Both the position numbers and the translations under genes were made by a program. This document shows positions 29,442 to 40,460 of a DNA stretch of 64,000 nt, piece by piece. Numbering within the stretch: the stretch's first letter is position 1; every line of letters begins with the position of its first letter. The stretch spans positions 372,001-436,000 of the forward strand of contig JASKMD010000013.1 in assembly GCA_030144725.1 (NCBI GenBank), given 5' to 3'. Under the pieces are notes generated by a model that was not told the origin of the DNA, did not search any database, and worked only from the letters and a program-made list of their open reading frames with translations. Source of the DNA: Haematococcus lacustris. Taxonomy: Eukaryota > Chlorophyta > Chlorophyceae > Chlamydomonadales > Haematococcaceae.

Positions 29442-30911
29442 GTGAGCAGCATCAAGCTGAGCAGCATTTCCGCGGTTCGCCACGCCTTGAATTCGTCCCT
29501 CGGCAGTCAGGTTCAGAACGACGATGTGGAGTGGACGACAGATAGCGATGATGACAGATGCGCAAATTATGCCATGTATTGTGGGCGTAATAGCGACTGC
29601 GGCATTGACCCTGAGCATCTCTTCACCGTAGAGGATCTGGACTGCTCCCCTGACATTGCTCAGCGTCTGCTAGACAGCTTCCCCAGCCTGACAGCCCTGG
29701 CCATTCATGGCTACTCTGTCACCCGCAGTGGCCTGGCCAGCCTCATTACCCACCCACAGCTGCACCTACAGCTGCAGCGGCTGGACCTTTCAAGTACCCG
29801 CACTAAGCAGCTGCAACGACCCGAGCAGCCAGGCGCAGTGACCTTGAACAACTTGTTCCAAGGCATCAGGCTCAAGCAGTTGAGCTTGTACACCGGTGAC
29901 CAGCACCAAGGGGGCGCTGTTTCCCTCCTAAAGGCACTGGGGTCACTGCCTGAGCTGGAGGTGCTGACGGTCAAGGGTGCAGGGTCTACTAGGGGCCTGC
30001 CCGAACTGCTGCCGGCACTGCCCAGACTTCATACCCTTCTGTTTCCCGACGCAGGGCTCAGTAGCCAGCAGGAGTTTGACGCACTCCTGGCAGCCACCCA
30101 GCTTACCAGCCTTCTCCTGTCTGACGTCAAGTGGCTGACTGAGTCGAGGGCGGAGAGGGCCTGCAGCTGGCAGCGATTGGAGGTGACAGGCATCCTTGAC
30201 TACACCTCAGCTGCGTACCTGCCCCTCCACTCCCTCACCCAGCCCTTGCTGGTGGGCAAGCTCCGGTTCAGCAACTACCGTTACTGTGACGAGGAGCATG
30301 ATGAGAATGATGAATATGAGGACATGGGTGACGTCAGTGAGGTGGTGGCAGCCGCAGTCCACAACCTGACGCAGGCCTGCCGGGTGCCGGTGAAGATCAA
30401 GGTGCTGAGTCTAGGCTTGAATAGTATGCATGTCTCCGCCCCCTCTTCAGGGGCTGCCGGGGTGCAGAAAAGGAAGGGGTGGCCACTGGTGTCTCTGGTG
30501 CAGCCGCTGGCAGGTCGGCTAGAGAAGGTGGTGTTCTTCAAGATGTACGGTCTCGATGCAGCTGATGTCCCAGCCTTGGCTCAGCTGTGCGAGGGCTGCA
30601 CTGGGCTTGAGTTCTGGGCTGGCTGCCATTGCCCTTCCCTGAAGTTATGGCGCCAGCTGGTGCAGAGCATGCCCACGGTCAGCCGTGTCATGTTCCGTCG
30701 AGTGTATGATGCCTGTTCTGTGCCCATGTTCAAGGTGCTGAAGCAGCTGGGCAAGCAGGGCTGGGCTCAGCACCTAGATGTCACCATCCTCCCCCACCGT
30801 GATGAGCTGCAGCACGAGCACAGGCTTGAGAGAAGGGAGTGCCGCACCAGCAACAGCCTGTACAGCAAAGCCGTTCCCGGCCAGTTCAGGGTGTGGTTCA
30901 GGGTCCAGTGA
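29442..30911 (+). pseudogene. Downstream part of LRR gene split by the Fanzor element
   Basis: An open frame of 490 codons without an ATG at its beginning (it opens on GTG next to the element). It carries LRR units (LLDSFPSLTALAIHGYSVT, LKQLSLYTGDQHQGG, LPALPRLHTLLFPDAGLS), an acidic YCDEEHDENDEYEDMGD stretch and the conserved C-terminal block (CEGCTGLEFWAGCHCPSLKL, MPTVSRVMFRRVYDAC). It ends VPGQFRVWFRVQ. With the fragment at 25666-26034 it would cover the family's full architecture, so it is either interrupted or has the element in an intron. The intact reading frame suggests recent interruption, continued splicing, or expression from an internal start. Confidence 0.75.
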
Positions 30912-31579
30912 GGCCCAGGAACAGGGTGGTCTGAGTTGGGGTTCAGGAGCGGTGCGACGCAATGCAATGTGCGGGCTGTAGCATCAGGGCTGGGCTTGCA
31001 TCTGTTGATCCCTGCCCTTTAACCCTTGCATGCCTGACCTGCATGCGTCATGGTCCGGACACGGCATGTCCAGGTGTGCTGGAAGTAGTGTGCCTGGTGC
31101 AAGTGCACGGCTACATCAGAGCAGGTGGCCAAGTTTCGGACAATGGTGATTCAGTAAAAAGGGCCAGGCAGTGACATAAGGTGCTGTCAGGGTACTGGCA
31201 GGTGGGTATGATTGGCTGGTAAGCATGTTGAGCATGGTGGTGGAGTCCCAGGAGCACATGCTGTCTTGGCCCACATCATCAGCCAACAGCCGTATCCTGA
31301 CAGGGGCTGCAGTTTGCCGGTGTGTGGTATTGATAAAAACCATAGCCATGGAGTGCATGTTGTGCTTAATGCGTTCCGGCCATAGTTACCACCACCTCCA
31401 AGCCCCACGCTACTCAACTTCCCCGACGTGTTGGGGTGGGACATGGGTGCAGCAGGAGTTGTCAGGGAGGGCACCTAGTCCAAGAAAGCCTCTGCAGCCC
31501 TGGGCAGACGTAATTCCCGCCTAAACAAACACACCCTGTGCACCTTCCTTCCATGGCGTGTTGGAGCCAGCACCTCCTC
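30912..31579. other. No gene recognised
   Basis: Overlapping minus-strand frames (for example MHSMAMVFINTTHRQTAAPV) show no motif that I can assign. Part of it may be the 3' flank of the Fanzor relic that follows. Confidence 0.4.
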
Positions 31580-32039
31580 CCTCGCTAGGGACCACCACGA
31601 AGGACCACTAGGGACCACTGCGTGGGGCCGATGCTTTGTCTGTGTGAAGTTCCCATGCACATGGGCAAACACATGGCATACACATGCGCACCTGGTACCC
31701 TGTGACAGGCTATGATCTAGAGTTGGCATGACATGCATGCGCTGGTTGTAAGCTGATAACAGCTCAAGAGGGGGCACACACTACTGTGCTGCAGCAGGCT
31801 GATGCTGCTAGTGAGCTTTGGGTGGACGGTCTCGCAGCCGCGCTTGTAGCCCAGCTCAGGGTACTCCTTGCCCTTGGCTGACAGAGCCCCCTGGTCTGGC
31901 CAGTAGAACAGCTCCAGTGGGTGCCACCTGCTCTCCCCAATGCGCTGCATGTTCAGCGTTGCATAGCAGTCCCGTTCTACCCACCTGCCTGACTGTGGTG
32001 CTGGCTTGGGTTTGGCAGCCTTGGCCTTGGCCTCGCCTC
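31580..32039 (-). pseudogene. Fanzor C-terminus (lineage II), fused to a GGGGC repeat
   Basis: On the minus strand the frame emerges from the (GGGGC)n array and reads EAKAKAAKPKPAPQSGRW, VERDCYATLNMQRIGE (RuvC-III Asp kept, but NAALN changed to YATLN) and LELFYWPDQGALSAKGKEYP. A 2-bp insertion after ELGYKR shifts the frame, so the end reads GCETVHPKLTSS instead of the usual LRDRPPKAQ tail. The 3' flank (31770-31580) matches those at 13385-13240 and 33700-33870. RuvC-I and RuvC-II are absent. It faces away from the copy at 32892. Confidence 0.7.
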
Positions 32040-32890
32040 CGCCCCGCCCCGCCCCGCCCCGCCCCGCCCCGCCCCGCCCCGCCCCGCCCCGCCCCGCCCC
32101 GCCCCGCCCCGCCCCGCCCCGCCCCGCCCCGCCCCGCCCCGCCCCGCCCCGCCCCGCCCCGCCCCGCCCCGCCCCGCCCCGCCCCGCCCCGCCCCGCCCC
32201 GCCCCGCCCCGCCCCGCCCCGCCCCGCCCCGCCCCGCCCCGCCCCGCCCCGCCCCGCCCCGCCCCGCCCCGCCCCGCCCCGCCCCGCCCCGCCCCGCCCC
32301 GCCCCGCCCCGCCCCGCCCCGCCCCGCCCCGCCCCGCCCCGCCCCGCCCCGCCCCGCCCCGCCCCGCCCCGCCCCGCCCCGCCCCGCCCCGCCCCGCCCC
32401 GCCCCGCCCCGCCCCGCCCCGCCCCGCCCCGCCCCGCCCCGCCCCGCCCCGCCCCGCCCCGCCCCGCCCCGCCCCGCCCCGCCCCGCCCCGCCCCGCCCC
32501 GCCCCGCCCCGCCCCGCCCCGCCCCGCCCCGCCCCGCCCCGCCCCGCCCCGCCCCGCCCCGCCCCGCCCCGCCCCGCCCCGCCCCGCCCCGCCCCGCCCC
32601 GCCCCGCCCCGCCCCGCCCCGCCCCGCCCCGCCCCGCCCCGCCCCGCCCCGCCCCGCCCCGCCCCGCCCCGCCCCGCCCCGCCCCGCCCCGCCCCGCCCC
32701 GCCCCGCCCCGCCCCGCCCCGCCCCGCCCCGCCCCGCCCCGCCCCGCCCCGCCCCGCCCCGCCCCGCCCCGCCCCGCCCCGCCCCGCCCCGCCCCGCCCC
32801 GCCCCGCCCCGCCCCGCCCCGCCCCGCCCCGCCCCGCCCCGCCCCGCCCCGCCCCGCCCCGCCCCGCCCCGCCCCGCCCCGCCCCGCCCC
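32040..32890. repeat. (GCCCC)n pentanucleotide array, about 170 units
   Basis: About 850 bp of perfect CCCCG/GGGGC pentamers. The minus strand stays open and would encode (AGRGG)n continuous with the Fanzor C-terminus at 31580-32039. The plus strand encodes (APPRP)n. The minus strand is strongly G-quadruplex prone, and true copy number in the genome may differ from the assembly. Confidence 0.95.
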
Positions 32891-32891
32891 C

Positions 32892-33700
32892 CGCAAGCCC
32901 GCACAGGCTCCATGCAGCAGTTAGGCAGCCACACAGCCAGCACCTTCAGAGCCAGGGCCCAGCACTCCCCGGCCAGGCTAGCGCAGCAAGCGCAGCAAGC
33001 GCACCAAGGCTGAGCAGACAGCTGAGCCTACCCAGCCCACCAAAGGCCACAGGCGAGGCTGCGAGAGCCAAACCAGCCCCACAGCCAGGCAGGTGGGTAG
33101 TCCGGGACTGCCATGCAGCGCTGAACATGCAGCGCATTGGGGAGGCCAAGTGGCGCCCGCTGGAGCTGTGCAACTGGCCAGAGCAGGGGAAGCTGTCAGC
33201 CAAGGGGAAGGATTACCAAGAGCTGGGCTCCAAGCGGCTGCAAAACCGGCCACCCAAGGCCCAGCAGCAGCAGCAGCAGCAGCAGCGGCAACAGCGGCAG
33301 CAGCGGCAGCAGCGGCAGCAGCGGCAGCAGCGGCAGCAGCGGCAGCAGCGGCAGCAGCGGCAGCAGCAGCAGCAGCGGCAGCAGCAGCAGCAGCGGCAGC
33401 AGCAGCAGCAGCGGCAGCAGCAGCAAAGGCGGCAGCAGCAGCAAAGGCGGCAGCAGCAGCAAAGGCGGCAGCAGCAGCAAAGGCGGCAGCAGCAGCAAAG
33501 GCGGCAGCAGCAGCAAAGGCGGCAGCAGCAGCAAAGGCAGCAGCAGCAGCAAAGGCAGCAGCAGCAGCAAAGGCAGCAGCAGCAAAGGCAGCAGCAGCAA
33601 AGGCAGCAGCAGCAAAGGCAGCAGCAGCAGCAGCAGCAGCAGCAAAGGCAGCAGCAGCAAAGGCAGCAGCAGCAGCAGCAGCCTGCTGAGGCACAGTAGT
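32892..33700 (+). pseudogene. Fanzor C-terminus (lineage II) with expanded Gln/Arg tail
   Basis: It emerges from the GCCCC array as RKPAQAPCSS, stop, AATQPAPSEPGPSTP, which matches the relic at 13240-13965 but with two stops (near 32922 and 32976) and a frameshift near 33090. It then reads WVVRDCHAALNMQRIGEAKW (RuvC-III Asp present), LELCNWPEQGKLSAKGKDYQ and SKRLQNRPPKAQ. The tail is a very long Gln/Arg run encoded by CAG/CGG/CAA repeats, ending QQPAEAQ, stop. The related copy at 60110 has only six Gln there. It is in head-to-head orientation with the copy at 31580-32039. Confidence 0.7.
33263..33682. repeat. CAG-type trinucleotide repeat array in Fanzor tail
   Basis: About 420 bp of (CAG)n interrupted by CGG and CAAAGG. 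All changes keep the reading frame, giving a poly-Gln tract with Arg at regular intervals. Confidence 0.9.
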
Positions 33701-34014
33701 GTATGCCCCCCACTGAGCTGTCATCAGCTCACAATCAGAGCATGTATGTCATGCCAAACCTAGGTGGTAGGCGATCATGCCCATGTGTATGCCATGTGCA
33801 TGCCATGTGCATGGGAACTCCACACAGACAACACTGTTTTGTAGTGGTCCACGCCTAGTTGTCTACGCCAAGGAAGGCCCTAATGAGGGTCAAAGTGCTG
33901 CCGTGTCGCAGAGTATCGGATCTTCAATTGTTCATGCATGCCTGCCCTGCATGCCTGACCTGCATGCGTCATTGAGCTAGTGTTCCTGACTGCATTGCCT
34001 GACTGCATTGCTTA

Positions 34015-34605
34015 CATGGGGGGTGAGTTCACCTTGAGCCCGGACATGGTCCTAGGCACCAAGGCTATGGAAGTCAAGTGGCTCGAGAGGTGGGGGAGGC
34101 GTTGGGTTGGGCTTGAGGGAGACCCTAGACTGCCTGAGACGGTGCATCGGGAGAGATGTTCGTATGCTGCATGGTTTAAGCATGGGGACGGCATTGGCAT
34201 CAATCACATGGCACCACACCTGCTGAACAGACAGCTCTCTACAGAAGTTCGCACAAGCCTGACTAGGTTCAGGTTAGGCAACAGCGGTCTGGGGGTGGAG
34301 AAGGCTCGGTTTGAGGGGGTAACTTTCATTGATCGCACATGCACCAGATGCACAGAGGGGGTAGTGGATGACGCCATGCATTTCATCTTTGAGTGCACTG
34401 CCACGAGTTCCATCAGGGAGCAGCCGGAGTTTGCCTTGACTTTACAGAACAACAATGAGAACTTGCATGACTTCATGTTGAGCCCATGTGCACCTTTGTT
34501 TGTGCACCTTGCTATGAAGTGCGTTTCAGAAAGTCCCGAACCCCTTGAGGGGGAGGGCGGCCTAGCAGCCTAACGGCTGACGGCTTAAGCGGTGTAAGCC
34601 ACATC
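34015..34605 (+). mobile_element. LINE (non-LTR retrotransposon) 3' end, 5'-truncated
   Basis: The open frame reads GEFTLSPDMVLGTKAMEVKW, then ERCSYAAWFKHGDGIGINHM, LLNRQLSTEVRTSLTRFRLG and the zinc-knuckle-like CTRCTEGVVDDAMHFIFEC (C-x2-C-x9-H-x4-C) typical of the end of non-LTR ORF2 proteins. It terminates at ...EGEGGLAA, stop, and the element ends GCGGTGTAAGCCACATC. Homology to the copy at 62690-63780 begins only at about 34022. The reverse transcriptase domain is missing. Confidence 0.8.
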
Positions 34606-35285
34606 TATTATATTAAAACTGCTAGGGGGGGGGGTCGGCGGAACGGCCTGCGATTGCGCGCACAGCCTCGCAATAATTATGTAAGGACTCCCTCCGCACA
34701 GAATCGCGAAAGATGCACTGTGCCGTGAGATCGACTTCCGATCTGCGGTTCTAATGCCCCACAAATAGTAGCTACCAGCGAACCTGGCTCAGCAAACGAT
34801 GGCGATGCAGCCAGCGCAGAGATAGTTCAAAGTCAGCGGACGGTCTAAAGTCAAACGGTTCACAGCCAAAAGTCAAACGAGTCAAGTCCAACGATGGCTG
34901 CGGCCACATTTGGCTGCGGCTGCTGACGAGTCACTGCGTAGCCAGCTCCAATAGCCTCCTCATGCGACCCTCCTCCGTGCCGCTCTAACACTGTAACAGG
35001 GCATTGCGACAAGTAGGCTGGATGATTGCAGCTGGCCTTCAAGCCGTGCCAGGCCACGCTGTAACGATGGGGCTTTGTACACAGGGTATACGTAGCGTAC
35101 CCCGAATACCAAAGGTTTGACCGTGATAGTGCAAAGCATGCAGGGCGCACAATTCACCGTAACTGCGGTGTGTCCGTAACCGCGGGTCAAATGCAAGTCG
35201 CTGCGATATGCAGCCAGCCAGCCATGACAGTCATTGCACGGGAACCACCTGATGATGCATACGAGGAATGTGGCGACGAGACCCG
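34606..35285. other. No gene seen
   Basis: Only short frames. Contains repeated AAAGTCAAACG words at 34850-34885. No recognisable coding, RNA or mobile signature. Confidence 0.5.
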
Positions 35286-35289
35286 GACA

Positions 35290-36912
35290 TGGCGGACGGG
35301 CAGCCGGTCAGGGTAGGGCAGCAGCAGGGCAGCCGGGCAGCCATCAGGGTAGGGCAGCAGCAGGGCAGCCGGGATGCCGGTCCGGGTAGGGCAGCAGCAG
35401 GGCAGCAAGTCAGGGTAGGGCAGCAGCTGGGCAGGGTAGGGCAGCAGCAGGGCATCAGGGCAGCCGGTCAGGGTCGGGCAGCAGCAGGTCATCAGGGCAG
35501 CCGGTCAGGGTCGGGCAGCAGCAGGGCATCAGAGCAGCCGGTCAGGGTAGGGCTGCAGCAGCGCAGCCGGTCAGGGTAGGGCAGCAGCAGGGCAGCCGGT
35601 CAGGGTAGGGCAGCAGCAGGGCAGCCGGTCAGGGTAGGGCAGCAGCAGGGCAGCCGGGCAGCCATCAGGGTAGGGCAGCAGCAGCGCAGCACGGCATCAG
35701 GGCAGCCGGTCAGGGTAGGGCAGCAGCAGGGCAGCCAGACAGGGTAGGATAGGAGCAGGGCAGCCGGTCAGGGTGGGGCAGCAGCACGGCAGCCGGACAG
35801 GGTAGGGTAGGAGCAGGGCAGCAGTAGGGCATCAGGGCAGCCGGTCAGGGTAGGGCTGCAGCAGCGCAGCCGGTCAGGGTAGGGCAGCAGCAGGGCAGCC
35901 GGTCAGGGTAGGGCAGCAGCAGGGCAGCCGGGCAGGGCAGGGCAGTTGCAGGGCAGCCGGGCAGAGTAGGTCAGCAGCAGGGCAGCCGGGCAGCCATCAG
36001 GGTAGGGCAGCAGCAGCGCAGCAGGGCATCAGGGCAGCCGGTCAGGGTAGGGCAGCAGCAGCGCAGCCAGACAGGGTAGGATAGGAGCAGGGCAGCCGGT
36101 CAGGGTGGGGCAGCAGCACGGCAGCCGGACAGGGTAGGGTAGGAGCAGGGCAGCAGCAGGGCAGCCGGTCAGGGTAGGGCAGCAGCAGGGAAGCCAGGCA
36201 GCCGGTCAGGGTAGGGCAGCAGCAGGGCATCAGGGCAGCCGGTCAGGGTAGGGCTGCAGCAGCGCAGCCGGTCAGGGTAGGGCAGCAGCAGGGCAGCCGG
36301 GCAGGGCAGGGCAGCAGCAGGGCAGCTGGACAGGGTAGGATAGGAGCAGGGCAGCCGGTCAGGGTGGGGCAGCAGCACGGCAGCCGGACAGGGTAGGGTA
36401 GGAGCAGGGCAGCAGGGCAGCCGGTCAGGGTAGGGCAGCAGCAGGGAAGCCAGGCAGCCGGTCAGGGTAGGGCAGCAGCAGGGCAGCTGGGCAGCCATCA
36501 GGGTAGGGCAGCAGCAGCGCAGCACGGCATCAAGGCAGCCGGTCAGGGTAGGGCAGCAGCAGGGCAGCCGGGATGCCGGTCCGGGTAGGGCAGCAGCAGG
36601 GCAGCCGGGATGCCGGTCCGGGTAGGGCAGCAGCAGGGCAGCAAGTCAGGGTAGGGCAGCAGCTGGGCAGGGTAGGGCAGCAGCAGGGCATCAGGGCAGC
36701 CGGTCAGGGTCGGGCAGCAGCAGGTCATCAGGGCAGCCGGTCAGGGTCGGGCAGCAGCAGGGCATCAGAGCAGCCGGTCAGGGTAGGGCTGCAGCAGCGC
36801 AGCCGGTCAGGGTAGGGCAGCAGCAGGGCAGCCGGTCAGGGTAGGGCAGCAGCAGGGCAGCCGGGCAGGGTAGGGCAGCAGCAGGGCAGCCGGGCAGGGT
36901 AGGGCAGCAGCA
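35290..36912. repeat. 1.6-kb minisatellite, ~29-32-bp units
   Basis: More than fifty units built on GGCAGCCGGTCAGGGTAGGG plus CAGCAGCAG with variable insertions. Larger blocks recur; for example 35360-35640 is repeated at about 36570-36850, which indicates higher-order duplication. Open frames on both strands follow from the repeat. Confidence 0.95.
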
Positions 36913-36914
36913 GG

Positions 36915-38126
36915 GTGGGAGTTATTATGGTTGTTGTGCATACTCACTTTTGCCTACATACTCACTTTTGCAGAATGATGACCTTGCACCTACGGTTCGC
37001 CCTACGGACCTATGCATACAGTATATACATACGTATCTACCATCATTATAGTCGCCGCATACGCTTTAGGCCAACCCTACAGGTTATGTTGTGTACAGTG
37101 AGGTGTTTGCTGCATAGCCTGCTGGCCCTGACTTACTTACTCAGACTCAGCACTCAAACTCACACATCCAGCAGTTAGACTCAGCGCTCAGCACTGTGGC
37201 CTGGTGCAAGAGCTGGTGCAAGGACTGGTGCAAGAGCATTGTGGCCGGAGGTCCGTCTGCCCCGTCCGCTGTCGGACGGGCCCGCTGTACTAGTCTATTT
37301 ACATTGTGGATCGTCTAGCATAGTATTTGGCGCAGTGAGTGCAGAGTCACAGTTGGGATGTGCAATGCGTCAAAACTTGTGAAACACAGCAATGCATATC
37401 ACAAGCCAGCTACTGCTGCTGACCCCAGCAAAGCTCGCCGTGCACGAGCAAGTGTGGGTCATCGGTGGTGCTTGGAAATGAGCACACAGGAGGTAGAGCT
37501 TTGCAGTGCTCCACAGCCCGCTGCATATGCCTTTGCATCATCCATCCCCGGCTCTATGAGCAAGCACTGCTGCTTCTTCCCTGCTGCAGGGATCCAGGTT
37601 AAGTGGTCACAGACTGCATGTGCATGTGCATGTGCCCAATGCATGATAGGCTAGATCTAGGCTAGATTGCGCTCCCTACATGCGTGGTAGTTGTTGCCGG
37701 TCAGTCAACTTGTCTATATCTGCTGTGTGTAAGTAGTGGCAGCGAGTCCGGGTTCTGTCCGGTACATTCCGTGTGCGATGGTGCTATGGACCCTAGCACT
37801 GCCAGCCGTGTCAAGAATACCAAATACGCACCTAGCAGAATGTGCACTGCCTAACAGGAGCATCAGGAAACTGCAAGCTGGTAACAACAGCTTGCCATAT
37901 GAGAAACATGTTGGCTAAGAAATGATGGTATGGGTTGTCTCGGAGGACTGACATTGGTTGGATCATGGCTGAGCGTAGCTGAGCATGGCTGAGCGTGACC
38001 ATCCACAATGAATGTCAGGCTGGCATAGCACAGCTGGCGGCGGAGCTGGTGAGCATTGCCAACAGGCACTTGGCACAGCTGCGTCGACTGCATTGGCACT
38101 TTGGCTGCATTTCCCATCGGCAGCCT
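36915..38126. other. No gene supported
   Basis: 36917-37110 resembles 19683-19830 (TATGGTTGTTGTGCA...GGCCAACCCTA), a dispersed repeat of unknown type. The rest has only short frames; it includes the 3' flank of the acetyltransferase gene that ends at 38127. Confidence 0.4.
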
Positions 38127-40460
38127 CTACAGCAGCTTCTCCATGCAGGCCCCAGTCAGGCTGCCAAAGGGGAGCTTCTTGATGGTGTTGTACCCGTTCT
38201 TGTGGTAGAAGTGGACTGCGCAGTGGACAGGCAGGCACCCTCTTCTGTGCAGGGGGCGTCGTGTCTGCGCACCATGCCTTGACCAGCACCAGCACCACCA
38301 TTGCAGACCATGTCAGGATGGCATTCTGAGCACAAGCACTCACTGGCAGGGGGGAAAGCGGTGATTAGCTGAACACGGCGGAAGCCCTTGGCGCGTGCCA
38401 GCTCCTCCGCCGCCGTCAGCAGTTTGCTGCCCACACCAGAGCGGCGTAGCCTGCAGTGACAGGGAGCGCCGCAAGGGTGACATCAGCAGCAGCCATCTCA
38501 GCTACAGGAGCCACAGTGGCAGCAGTAGCAGTGTTCGCCAGCAGTCATCTGCCAGCCAGCCCTCTCTCCTAGCCACCCCTCCTTGCCACCTGCTAGCCAC
38601 CCCTCCTTGCCACCTGCTAGCCATCCCTGCGTCTCACTGCTCACGTCCTGGAGGTGGTCATACGGAAGATGAAGGCGTCGTTGTCCTTGACGTCAGCCTT
38701 GTCGGCGCTGGGTCCAGGGTAGTCCTTAGGGCCCAGGTGCAGCCCAGTGGCGCCAACAACCTGCCCAGGCACACCACCAGCACAGCCCCAGGCACTGCCT
38801 CAGCCAGACACGTACAACAGAGTACTCGGGGCGCAGTCGCCTTGTCTACCTTTCTCCACAGTCACTTCAGTTTTCGCCCACTCCCATATCTCATGCTACA
38901 CAGCCCTAGACACCCCCCATGCCTCAGCTACAGTGCATCACTCTCTAGCCTGTCACCGCCCATGCGGCACTGCAGGGTAACAACACTGCCTCACTGTCTC
39001 CCCTACAGCCCACTATACTGGCCCAATGTGTTCTACTGTTGGCCACGACTGGCATTGCTTGCAAGTTATTGCGATGCTGCCAATAAAGAATCTCAATGAG
39101 CACGGGCAGTGCTGCACACCTGGACAACCAGCTGCACATATCCATGCTGCAACCATCCAGCTGCGCATGTCCCTGCTCTATGTCCCTGCTCTATGTCTCC
39201 TAACCCTGCCTATGCTCACACCTTGTCGCCTACTTGGGCAACCCAGAAAGCCCTGCACAGAGCATGGCAGTGCATACGTGTAACATCACTGTCCGCATGT
39301 GTAATATCACTGTAGCCGCAACAATGCAGCCACAGCAGCAACGCCACCACCATCTTCACCAAGGATACCTCCTACCATGTCACACCTGTTACTGTGACTT
39401 GCCCAGTTCTTCTGAATGTCGTGCATGTCGCTGTTCTTGAACATTTGCTTCATCTTCCTCATGGAGTAGTTGAACATGAGGGGAGGGAAGGCAAAGTAGG
39501 CAAAGGTGATGCCAAAGGCCAGGCCCAGGGAGGGCAGCGCTCCCAGGTAGCCCAGCAGCCTGCAGCAACACAGCTTACAACAGGTTGCTCACAGCTGGGT
39601 GCATGCAAGGCAGCTGGGTGGAGGCTCTCAGCCTCACCCTCACCACTGAGTTCACAGCAGGAAGAGATACTGGTTCCAAACACAAGGAGCAAAGTGCGAA
39701 CATTCAGTACATCACATATTACTGTAAACCACTCTGTCAACGGCCTCCTGCCTATGTACACCTTCCTGTGCACCTTCCCTGTGGCCCATGTCCACGATTA
39801 GAAGGTGATAACCTGTAAGCCTGTACACCAATGCAACCCTGCCACAGCGCTGCATAGTGATCATGAGCAGGAGGTTGCGAGGTGCTGGTGGCCTGGGCTG
39901 ATGACCCGCTGGGAACGACTTCACGACTTAAGGAAGTGTGGATGATGACACACATACATCCACAGGGCACAGTCACCTGCAGGCAGCTGCGATGACGACG
40001 CAGGTGACCACCAGCATGCGTGTCAGCGGCTTGCGCTGGTATGCCAGAGCTCCTGCAGCACCAGGCCATCTGTTGATGAGGCTCCTCACAACACGCGACC
40101 TGGCGACATTGCCAGGTAGGGAAGGCAGACTGCAGAGGGCAGACCTGACATACCTTCCATGATGGTCTCCTCGAAGCCCTCCACCCACATGTCATACAGG
40201 ACTTGCTGCGTGTCAGCAGCAGCAGCAGCAGCAGCAGCAGGCAGTTCAGGAGTACCATGTGGGGTATGGGTCAAGAGCAGCAGCAGCAGCAGACGAGGTA
40301 GCGGGCGAGGCTATTGGGTCCACCTGGCTCACCCACCTGGTCGTCCTCCTTGAACTCTCGAATCACCACCTCTGGCTTTGGGCGTGCAACACGGGGTCGT
40401 GGTGGCGCTGCGGAGTCAGCTTGGCTAGCTGGAGCTGCCTCAGCCTGTGGTAGCAAGCAG
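38127..40460 (-). CDS. NAT8-like membrane-associated GNAT N-acetyltransferase, copy 1
   Basis: Exons in order: ~40447-40338 (PEVVIREFKEDDQ); 40205-40154 (QVLYDMWVEGFEETIMEG); ~40060-39977 (AAGALAYQRKPLTRMLVV...AAACR); 39559-39386 (GYLGALPSLGLAFGITFAYF, a hydrophobic hairpin, then DMHDIQKNWASH); 39252-39222 (AFWVAQVGDK); 38760-~38650 (VVGATGLHLGPKDYPG...IFRMTTSR); ~38455-38337 (LRRSGVGSKLLTAAEELARA, acetyl-CoA-binding motif A); ~38220-38127 (HFYHKNGYNTIKKLPFGSL, stop). Mixed hydrophobic segments plus the GNAT core match NAT8-type enzymes of the ER/Golgi membrane that acetylate amines or protein lysines. The substrate is unknown. The first coding exon upstream of 40447 was not pinned down. Exon structure matches copy 2 almost exon for exon. 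Confidence 0.75.

Noticed and set aside
31818..33013. Long (APPRP)n open frames on the plus strand
   Set aside because: Shadow of the GCCCC array; only the minus-strand frame joins a recognisable Fanzor C-terminus.
33196..33724. Poly-Leu, poly-Cys and poly-Ala frames opposite the CAG array
   Set aside because: Frames forced by trinucleotide repeats, antisense to the Fanzor tail.
35290..36912. CRISPR-like array
   Set aside because: Units are directly adjacent and variable, without spacer structure.
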